Part shown: in pieces, positions 7,988-12,902 of the stretch
Position numbering within the stretch: the first letter of the stretch is position 1
How the letters are laid out: the number at the start of each line of letters is the position of its first letter
NCBI GenBank assembly: GCA_002343425.1
Contig: DDSO01000034.1
Span: forward strand, 1 to 15,028
Direction: 5' to 3'
From: Brevundimonas sp. UBA2388
Lineage (GTDB): Bacteria; Pseudomonadota; Alphaproteobacteria; Caulobacterales; Caulobacteraceae
DNA length: 15,028 bases
Made by a program: the position numbers and the translations under genes
The notes under the pieces: generated by a model
Databases searched by the model: none
What the model was told of the DNA's origin: nothing
What the model saw: the letters and a program-made list of their open reading frames with translations, nothing else

Positions 7988-8059
7988 GGCACGGGCCGGG
8001 ACTTGAACCCGGCGTCTTCAGGGCGAACCTGATGCACTCTCCAGTTATGCTACCGCGCC
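7988..8059 (-). tRNA. tRNA-like sequence with an abnormal anticodon arm
   Basis: Read leftward from 8059, GGCGCGG pairs with CCGTGCC (7994-7988), a 7-bp acceptor with one G-U. It is followed by TA at positions 8-9 and a D arm GCAT...GTGC with GG in the loop. The T arm is strong: GCCGGG, loop TTCAAGT, CCCGGC. The anticodon arm TCAGG...CCTGA closes on only five bases (TTCGC); opening one pair gives a seven-base loop GTTCGCC with C, not a purine, after the would-be anticodon. The T stem is six pairs rather than five when the acceptor is seven. No CCA is encoded. I therefore cannot assign an amino acid. It may be a decayed tRNA gene, a non-canonical tRNA or a tRNA-derived element. Confidence 0.55.
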
Positions 8060-8085
8060 CGACGTAAGCATACGGGGGAGTGGGA

Positions 8086-8135
8086 TGTCCGCAATGGGTC
8101 GTGAGCCGACCGTCGCCTGAAGGTGGAAAGCGGAC
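8086..8135 (+). repeat. 50-bp dispersed repeat, copy B
   Basis: TGTCCGCAATGGGTCG at its start is identical to copies A and C. It continues with CCGTCGCC and GGTGG and ends GCGGAC. GTCCGC/GCGGAC at the ends is an inverted repeat. By hand count it matches copy C at 42 of 50 positions without gaps. It ends exactly at the base before the stop codon of the leftward gene at 8136, so it lies immediately 3' of that gene. Confidence 0.85.
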
Positions 8136-8459
8136 CTAACTCGCTGCGAGCCGTTCAAGCCACGCTCGCGCCTGCTTGGGTTCACCCGGCGCGTTTGCGC
8201 CAGCGCGCCCACGGGCTGCTTCGAACTCTTCGTGAAGAGAGAACGGCGGTTCTCCGACCTGCGCCCGAAGTCGGTTTATGGCCTGAGCAAGCGACTGTAG
8301 GTCGCGCATCTCGGCGGGGGGCGACGCGCTCAAATGTTCATTGTGGCCGAATAGCCCCCAGCGACCGCCAGCACAGTCAACCAGTGCCTTCTCCAGAACG
8401 GACCGATACTCGCGTTCTAGCTCGTCCAGTTGCTGCGCGATGCGTTGACCTTTGCCCAT
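8136..8459 (-). CDS. Small soluble protein, unknown function
   Basis: The 107-residue product is not assigned to a named family. The N-terminal third is charged and probably helical (QQLDELEREYRSVLEKALVD). The centre has a distinctive CAGGRWGLFGHNE block (29-41), which looks like a conserved motif. A second helix LQSLAQAINRLRAQVGEPPF follows, and the C-terminus is Ala/Arg-rich. No signal peptide or membrane segment is seen. The forward strand of the same region has a longer open frame (8123-8566), but its product is Arg/Pro-rich with no motif, so the reverse gene is preferred. The ATG at 8459 lacks a clear Shine-Dalgarno. Repeat copies B and C bracket it on both sides. Confidence 0.6.
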   Translation of the reverse strand: MGKGQRIAQQLDELEREYRSVLEKALVDCAGGRWGLFGHNEHLSASPPAEMRDLQSLAQAINRLRAQVGEPPFSLHEEFEAARGRAGANAPGEPKQARAWLERLAAS

Positions 8460-8484
8460 TCACGATCACTACAGCGATGCCGAA

Positions 8485-8534
8485 TGTCCGCAATGGGTCG
8501 GGAGCGGACCATCGTCTGAGGGTGGATTGCAGAC
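8485..8534 (+). repeat. 50-bp dispersed repeat, copy C
   Basis: It begins TGTCCGCAATGGGTCG like copies A and B, has CGGACCATCG in the middle and GGGTGG near the end, and ends GCAGAC. One base is changed from the GCGGAC end, so the terminal inverted repeat is imperfect. It lies upstream of two divergently placed small genes, where their promoters would be expected. After its end the bases CTAA match those after copy B. Confidence 0.85.
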
Positions 8535-8601
8535 CTAAGGAGATGGGTTCACTTTCGCTGACGTAGCGCGAGGATTACGTGGTCCCCGTTAGGAATTTGA
8601 G

Positions 8602-8889
8602 ATGGCAACTCCAATGCTGCCCGTTCTGACGAGGATATCCGGCCTGTTGGCCCTCGCGCTTTCCCTGCTCGGGCTTTGGTTTTCGTATCTCTTGCCGGTC
8701 CTCGAAAACGGCTTCGCGTGGGTCTACCTTCAAGTCGTTGTATATGTAGCGTTCGCGGTGCCGTCACTTCTCCTGTTGGCGGTGTCGCTATTGGGCAGGA
8801 ACCGCTACTTGGCTTGGGCAGTGACGTTCGTCTTGGGCCTCAACGCTCTGGCCTTCGCGGTTACGCCTTACCTCCCAAGAGATATGTAG
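8602..8889 (+). CDS. Small three-helix membrane protein, unknown function
   Basis: This 95-residue protein is strongly hydrophobic with three probable transmembrane helices: about 9-31 (LTRISGLLALALSLLGLWFS), 40-64 (YLQVVVYVAFAVPSLLLLAV) and 70-89 (LAWAVTFVLGLNALAFAVTP). The only clear charges are Arg11, Glu35, the loop GRNR between helices 2 and 3, and the end RDM. AGGA lies nine bases before the ATG. I do not recognise the family. It stands alone between repeat copies C and D, in the same accessory patch as the other two small genes. Confidence 0.6.
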   Translation: MATPMLPVLTRISGLLALALSLLGLWFSYLLPVLENGFAWVYLQVVVYVAFAVPSLLLLAVSLLGRNRYLAWAVTFVLGLNALAFAVTPYLPRDM

Positions 8890-8924
8890 CTGGAAGACGA
8901 GAGCCTCAGAGCCCACGCTCCAAA

Positions 8925-8974
8925 CGTCCGCTTCGGGTCGAAACCGGACCGTCGCCCAAGGGTGGTTTTCAGAC
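8925..8974 (+). repeat. 50-bp dispersed repeat, copy D
   Basis: It starts CGTCCGC, keeps GGGTCG at the same offset, then CGGACCGTCGCC and GGGTGG, and ends TTCAGAC. By hand it matches copy C at about 37 of 50 positions without gaps. It lies 35 bp after the stop of the three-helix gene and 16 bp before the stop codon of the leftward TPR remnant. Confidence 0.75.
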
Positions 8975-8990
8975 ATGACAGCAGCCGGTC

Positions 8991-9173
8991 TCAAGACCCT
9001 CGACTGACCGCCCCCAGCCGTCGCGACACCTCGGCCCGGTCGGCGGCGGACAGGTCCATGCGGGCGGCCTCGGTGTATTTTTCGCGGGCCTGATCGCGCT
9101 TACCTTGAGCCTCCAGCGCCCGACCCCAGGCCTGATCGGGGATTTCAGGCCCGGGGCGTCTTGCTCCCGGCCT
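8991..9173 (-). pseudogene. C-terminal remnant of a TPR-containing protein
   Basis: On the reverse strand an open frame of 60 codons ends with TGA at 8993-8991 and includes AWGRALEAQGKRDQAREKYT followed by EAARMDLSAADRAEVSRRLG. This is a good match to a TPR unit (W-G-A-G-A-Y-A positions) plus a capping helix. Upstream the frame runs into a stop at 9176-9174, with no start codon or ribosome-binding site giving a whole protein. It looks like the tail of a longer gene whose 5' part was lost. The recognisable TPR sequence begins near 9149, only 44 bp from the start of the methyltransferase gene facing away, so the breakpoint is probably between them. The identity of the parent gene is unknown. 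Confidence 0.6.
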
Positions 9174-9192
9174 TCAGACAGAGAAGACCACC

Positions 9193-10056
9193 ATGCCGTT
9201 GCCTGATCCGGATTCCACTGAAGCGCCCCGGGCCGAGGACTGGGCCGGCGAGATGGGGGCCAGATGGCTGGCCAACATCGATCGCCTTGAGTCGATGATC
9301 GCGCCCATCGGCGATGCCCTGCTGGCCCGGGCCGGCTTTCAACCGGGCCAGCACGTTATCGACATCGGGTGCGGCGGCGGCGCGACCAGTCTCGCCATCG
9401 CCTCGGCGGTCGGTTCGTCGGGAAGCGTGGTCGGGATCGACATCTCGCCCGATCTGATCGCAAAGGCGACCGAGCGCGGGGTTGCGGCCGGGGTGCCGAA
9501 TGCCCGTTTCGAATGCGCCGACGCGTCGCTCTACCAGGCTGAGACCCCCTTTGATCGCCTGTTCTCGCGGTTCGGCAGCATGTTTTTCCAGAACCCCGGC
9601 CCGGCCTTCGCCAATCTGCACCGATGTCTGAAGCCGGGCGCACGCATCGATCTGGCGGTCTGGGGCCCGCCGCGCGACAATCCGTGGATGATGGAGGTGA
9701 TGGGCGTGCTCCGTCGGCATGTCGATGTCCCGCCCGCCGTGCCCCGTGCACCCGGTCCGTTCGCGTTCGAGGACCTCGACTATCTGAACGCGGTCCTGGC
9801 AGAGGGCGGATTTACCGGGACGGAGATCGTGGCCTGTTCGGTGCTTCAACCCTTGGGCGGAGCCGGGGCGACGCCGGAGGAGGCCGTCCGGTTCGTCTTC
9901 TCATCCCTTGCGGCCGGTCGCCTGCTGGAGGGCCAGCCCCGGGCCGTGCAGGATCGCGCCGGGGACGATCTGCTGTCGCTTTTCAGCGCCGCGCACAGGC
10001 CCGGTCAGGGTGTGATGATGGCCGGCTCGGCCTGGCTTGTCACCGCAAGGGCCTGA
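9193..10056 (+). CDS. Class I SAM-dependent methyltransferase (UbiE-like fold)
   Basis: The 287-residue protein has a Rossmann methyltransferase core after a 50-residue helical lead. Motif I is VIDIGCGGG (55-63), the SAM-binding acidic strand is VVGIDIS (79-85), Asp110 in FECADAS fits motif III, and the strand after it reads LKPGARIDLAVWG (146-158). The C-terminal part (FAFEDLDYLNAVLAEGGFTG) is the usual lid. The fold is clear but the substrate is not; similar proteins are often annotated simply as methyltransferases and small molecules or lipids are plausible. The ATG has only AGAGAAGA as a possible ribosome-binding site. A second methyltransferase gene starts 12 bp downstream, indicating an operon. 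Confidence 0.85.
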   Translation: MPLPDPDSTEAPRAEDWAGEMGARWLANIDRLESMIAPIGDALLARAGFQPGQHVIDIGCGGGATSLAIASAVGSSGSVVGIDISPDLIAKATERGVAAGVPNARFECADASLYQAETPFDRLFSRFGSMFFQNPGPAFANLHRCLKPGARIDLAVWGPPRDNPWMMEVMGVLRRHVDVPPAVPRAPGPFAFEDLDYLNAVLAEGGFTGTEIVACSVLQPLGGAGATPEEAVRFVFSSLAAGRLLEGQPRAVQDRAGDDLLSLFSAAHRPGQGVMMAGSAWLVTARA

Positions 10057-10068
10057 GGGAGTTTCAGC

Positions 10069-10692
10069 GTGAGCAGCTTCTATGATCGACAGATCCTGCC
10101 GCGTCTGATCGGCTGTGCCTGCGGGGCGAAGCCCATCCGCAGGCAAAGGGCGAAGATCGTGCCCCGCGCGCGCGGACGCGTGCTGGAGCTCGGCATAGGC
10201 GGCGGCCTCAACCTGGCCTTCTACGATCCCGACCGGGTGGAGAGCGTCACGGGCGTCGATCCCTCTGAAGGTCTGCGGTCCCTGGCCGGGGAAGCCCCTC
10301 GACCGGCAGGCCTGATGGTCGAGATCGTCGCGGGACGGGCCGAGGCGCTGTCGTTCGACAGCCGGAGTTTCGACACGGTCGTCTGCACCTTCACGCTTTG
10401 CTCGGTGCAGAACCCGGCTGCGGTCCTGGCCGAGGCCCGCCGGGTACTCAAGACGACGGGAACCTTTCTCTACAGCGAGCATGGCCTGTCGCCCGATCCC
10501 GGGGTGCAGCGGTGGCAGCGGCGCATCGAGCCCTTCTGGCGCCCCTTGGCCGGTGGCTGTCACCTGACCCGTCCGGTAACCGCCTCGATTGAAGCGGCTG
10601 GCCTCGTCATCGAGGCGGTCGAGACGATGTATCTGCCCGGGACTCCCCGTGCGTTCGGCTGGTGTGAATGGGGCGAGGCCCGCCCGGGCTGA
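10069..10692 (+). CDS. Class I SAM-dependent methyltransferase (METTL7-like)
   Basis: It starts at a GTG with GAGGGAG nine bases upstream. The 207-residue protein begins MSSFYDRQILPRLIGCACGA and has motif I VLELGIGGGLN (38-48), acidic strand VTGVDPS (60-66) and the strand RVLKTTGTFLYSEHG (125-139). Its C-terminal block AGGCHLTRPV (161-170) and MYLPGTPR (187-194) are characteristic of the bacterial relatives of METTL7 and phospholipid methyltransferase-like proteins. The substrate is unknown. It is probably translated from the same mRNA as the preceding methyltransferase. Confidence 0.82.
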   Translation: MSSFYDRQILPRLIGCACGAKPIRRQRAKIVPRARGRVLELGIGGGLNLAFYDPDRVESVTGVDPSEGLRSLAGEAPRPAGLMVEIVAGRAEALSFDSRSFDTVVCTFTLCSVQNPAAVLAEARRVLKTTGTFLYSEHGLSPDPGVQRWQRRIEPFWRPLAGGCHLTRPVTASIEAAGLVIEAVETMYLPGTPRAFGWCEWGEARPG

Positions 10693-10888
10693 CGGTCCTG
10701 CAACCACCGCCTCCCGATCCGGCGTCCGCCGAAACGGTTCGCACCGCGTGCCGATCCGTCGCGGAAGGGCGATCCGGGACGCGGCCGCAGCTTGACCCAC
10801 CCTCGAATTCGTGGCGAACCGGGGCTTCCACACGGCGGCATCGCGTGACTGATCACCGCTGAACGCGCCGTCCACAGGAGATTGCCCG

Positions 10889-11383
10889 GTGAAACGAGTT
10901 ACGCTGATCGTCGCGGCGGCGTTGGCCGTGGCGGCTTGCGCGTCAGCGCCCGACACTGCGAGCAAGCCGGAAGCCCGCTCCTATCACGTGAGCGAGAACG
11001 CATCGGCCGACGTGGACGCCGCGTTGGCGCGGGCCAGACAGTCGGGCAAACGGGTCCTGTTGGTGATGGGAGCCAACTGGTGCGGCGACAGCCGCGCCCT
11101 CGCCGGTTGGCTGGCTACCAATCGCTTCGCCGAACTGATCGAACGCAAGTACGAACTGGTCTTCGTGAATATCGGGATGCCAAGCAGCGGTGACGGACAC
11201 AATCTGGGCATCGCCACTCGCTTCGGCATTCAGGAGTTGCCGGGCCTGCCGAATGTGCTGGTGCTTACGGGTGACGGAGTTCTGGTGAACCCGACGACGG
11301 CAACCAGTTGGGGGAACGCCAGGAGTCGTACGGGCGACGCAATCTACGATGAGTTGGCAGCCCTGGCCGATCTGCCAGTCTGA
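10889..11383 (+). CDS. Thioredoxin-fold lipoprotein with a single active-site cysteine
   Basis: The 164-residue protein starts at a GTG with AGGAG eight bases before it. MKRVTLIVAAALAVAAC is a lipoprotein signal (lipobox VAAC, Cys17), placing it in the envelope. The rest fits the thioredoxin_7 type: helix DVDAALARARQSGKRVLLVM, active site GANWCGDSRALA with Trp64-Cys65-Gly-Asp-Ser68, and a Pro121 in PGLPNVLVL at the cis-proline site. The usual second cysteine is Ser68, so it cannot cycle an intramolecular disulfide at this site. It may act through a monothiol mechanism, as an isomerase-like or binding protein. No redox partner is next to it; the 196 bp upstream gap suggests its own promoter, but none is convincing. 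Confidence 0.82.
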   Translation: MKRVTLIVAAALAVAACASAPDTASKPEARSYHVSENASADVDAALARARQSGKRVLLVMGANWCGDSRALAGWLATNRFAELIERKYELVFVNIGMPSSGDGHNLGIATRFGIQELPGLPNVLVLTGDGVLVNPTTATSWGNARSRTGDAIYDELAALADLPV

Positions 11384-11424
11384 ACCGGCAAGACCCGTCG
11401 ACCAGGCGACAGCGGCTGACAGGC

Positions 11425-11676
11425 ATGAGTGAGCCGGCGCGGCAGCCAAAACGGGCCGGCACGTTTCGTCAGCAGGGATTTGAGGAAGGCGTCTTGCGGG
11501 CGCTCGCGAACCACATCCACCATTCTCGACCGGAATACGATGAAGAGGCAGCAAGCCTCCTGGCGGAGTTCAATTGGCATCGGAATCCCCTCCGCCCAGG
11601 TGTGTATTCCCGCCCCGTGTCTTCTCGCCCCTTGAGGACCCCGATGCACGACTTTCGACCCTCCGACGCGCGCTGA
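11425..11676 (+). CDS. Possible small hypothetical protein (weak)
   Basis: An ATG at 11425 opens 83 codons. The centre, QQGFEEGVLRALANHIHHSR followed by PEYDEEAASLLAEFNW, looks like a short helical protein, whereas the last 25 residues are Arg/Pro-rich and unconvincing. Ribosome-binding support is poor, and the opposite strand also has an open frame over the same bases (11344-11769). It may be a fragment of an older gene or chance. No function can be suggested. Confidence 0.28.
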   Translation: MSEPARQPKRAGTFRQQGFEEGVLRALANHIHHSRPEYDEEAASLLAEFNWHRNPLRPGVYSRPVSSRPLRTPMHDFRPSDAR

Positions 11677-11886
11677 AGTCGCCCCGGAACCCGCCCGACG
11701 ACCGCTTCTGACGCAGGCCCGTGCATAGTGGTGAAAGGCCCGCCGGGCCTGGGTCTTTGACATGGCCAAACCCGTCGCCGCCGCCGCCTCAGGGGCCGAC
11801 GATCCGCCTCAGCGGGCGATGACGGAACGGCAGCGTTCATCGCCGGAATTTCTTGTCCGGAAAGCGATACTCTCGCCCCTCGGAGC
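11677..11886. other. Intergenic stretch with one hairpin and a 42-codon ORF
   Basis: Together with the weak ORF before it, this makes about 500 bp (11384-11886) without a convincing gene. AGGCCC (11736-11741), GCC and GGGCCT (11745-11750) form a 6-bp stem followed by GGGTCTTT, a weak terminator-like shape on the forward strand. An ATG at 11762 opens 42 codons (MAKPVAAAASGADDPPQRAM...) ending just before suhB, without a ribosome-binding site. Nothing else was recognised. Confidence 0.35.
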
Positions 11887-12690
11887 TTAGCCCCGCAACA
11901 CCTTCAGCAGCTGCGGATGCAGGTCCGAGTTCGTCGCCAGGATCTGGGCGCCCGTCTCGGGACGGCCCTCGCCGTCGATGGTCGTGACGATGCCGCCCGC
12001 CTCGGTGACGAACAATATGCCCGCGGCCACGTCCCAGGGCTGGAGGTTGCGCTCATAGTAGGCGTCGTACCGCCCGGCCGCGACCCAGGCGAAGTCCAGG
12101 GCGGCCGAGCCCAGACGGCGGATGCCGGCGACGCGCTGGCCGATGGCGTGGATGTCCTTGATGGCCTGGGCGTGGCCCGTCTTGCCGATGAAGGGCAGGC
12201 CGGTGGCGATCAGGCTTTCCGACAGGTCGCGGCGCGCCGCGACGCGGATGCGCTGGTCGTTCAGATAGCAGCCCTTGCCCTTTTCGGCCCAGAACAGCTC
12301 GTTCATGACGGGGTTGTAGGTGACGCCGGCCACGATCTCGGAGCTGCCGTCTGGCGCGGTGCGCTGCAGGCCCACCGTGATCGCGAAATGCGGCATGGCG
12401 TGCATGAAGTTGGTGGTGCCGTCGATCGGGTCGACGATCCACAGGTGGGACTTGTCCGTCCCCTCGATCATGCCGCGCTCCTCGCCCAGGAAGCCGTAGC
12501 CGGGGCGGGCCTTCATCAGCAGTTCGTACAGGGTGTCCTCGGCCTTGATGTCGGCGGCGGTGACGAAGTCGCCGGGACCCTTGCGCGACACCTGCAGCTG
12601 GGCGACCTCGCCGAAGTCGCGCAGCATAGGCCGGGCGGTCTTGCGGACCGCGTCGATCATGACGGACACGAGGGCAGAGGCGAGGGCCAT
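11887..12690 (-). CDS. suhB: Inositol-1-monophosphatase family protein
   Basis: SuhB-type enzymes are Mg2+-dependent, Li+-sensitive phosphatases that release inositol from inositol 1-phosphate; the E. coli protein also has a role in rRNA transcription complexes. The 267-residue length is typical. Metal and catalytic motifs are intact: DFVTAAD (41-47), GFLGEE (67-72, with Glu70 and Glu71), WIVDPIDGTTNFMH (84-97, with Asp87, Asp90, Gly91, Thr92) and QPWDVAAG (217-224, with Asp220). The ATG has GGAGAT close upstream. It is transcribed leftward, divergently from the carboxylase gene, with the first inverted-arm element between them. Substrate range cannot be read from sequence; related phosphatases also act on sugar or nucleotide phosphates. 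Confidence 0.93.
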   Translation of the reverse strand: MALASALVSVMIDAVRKTARPMLRDFGEVAQLQVSRKGPGDFVTAADIKAEDTLYELLMKARPGYGFLGEERGMIEGTDKSHLWIVDPIDGTTNFMHAMPHFAITVGLQRTAPDGSSEIVAGVTYNPVMNELFWAEKGKGCYLNDQRIRVAARRDLSESLIATGLPFIGKTGHAQAIKDIHAIGQRVAGIRRLGSAALDFAWVAAGRYDAYYERNLQPWDVAAGILFVTEAGGIVTTIDGEGRPETGAQILATNSDLHPQLLKVLRG

Positions 12691-12751
12691 GGGGATCTCC
12701 TGGTCCGACTATCCTGAAAAGGCGCAGGGGCCCGGATAGGCGGAGAAGTGG

Positions 12752-12768
12752 CGGCCCAAGCTGGGCCG
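12752..12768. repeat. Perfect 7-bp hairpin abutting the inverted-arm element
   Basis: CGGCCCA (12752-12758), loop AGC, TGGGCCG (12762-12768). It ends at the base before the first AGTGGCT unit and has no T tract, so it is not an obvious terminator. Confidence 0.5.
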
Positions 12769-12881
12769 AGTGGCTAGTGGCTAGTGGCTAGTGATTGCCG
12801 CTGCCTTGTCAGCGGACGGGCGACACCCCCATCACAGCGCTCAGATGCCGGCCAGCCACTAGCCACTAGCCACTAGCCACT
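12769..12881 (+). repeat. Inverted-arm heptamer element, copy 1
   Basis: The left arm (12769-12793) is three AGTGGCT units plus AGTG. The right arm (12854-12881) is four AGCCACT units. The left arm is a perfect 25-bp reverse complement of 12857-12881, with 63 bp between. The core (12790-12853) begins AGTGATTGC, contains GTCAGCGGA and GGGCG, and ends CGGCC; the same landmarks occur in reverse orientation near the window end. It lies between the divergent starts of suhB and the carboxylase gene, ending 21 bp before the latter's ATG. A miniature, probably mobilisable or structured repeat is the likeliest interpretation. Confidence 0.85.
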
Positions 12882-12902
12882 CGCCACCTCTACAACCGAC
12901 CC

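Noticed and set aside
8123..8566. 147-codon forward frame opposite the small soluble gene
   Set aside because: It starts inside repeat copy B and runs through copy C, and its product is Arg/Pro-rich without motifs; the reverse frame has a plausible motif and ends exactly at the repeat edge.
7932..8974. Reading the 50-bp repeats as a CRISPR array
   Set aside because: The copies are 100-450 bp apart with genes between them, diverge from one another and have no uniform spacers or cas genes nearby.
10792..10820. TTGACC promoter candidate before the thioredoxin-like gene
   Set aside because: No acceptable -10 element was found at 15-19 bp spacing.
9901..10965. 354-codon reverse frame across the second methyltransferase
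   Set aside because: It is antisense to recognised coding sequence; the product is low-complexity Arg/Gly/Ala.
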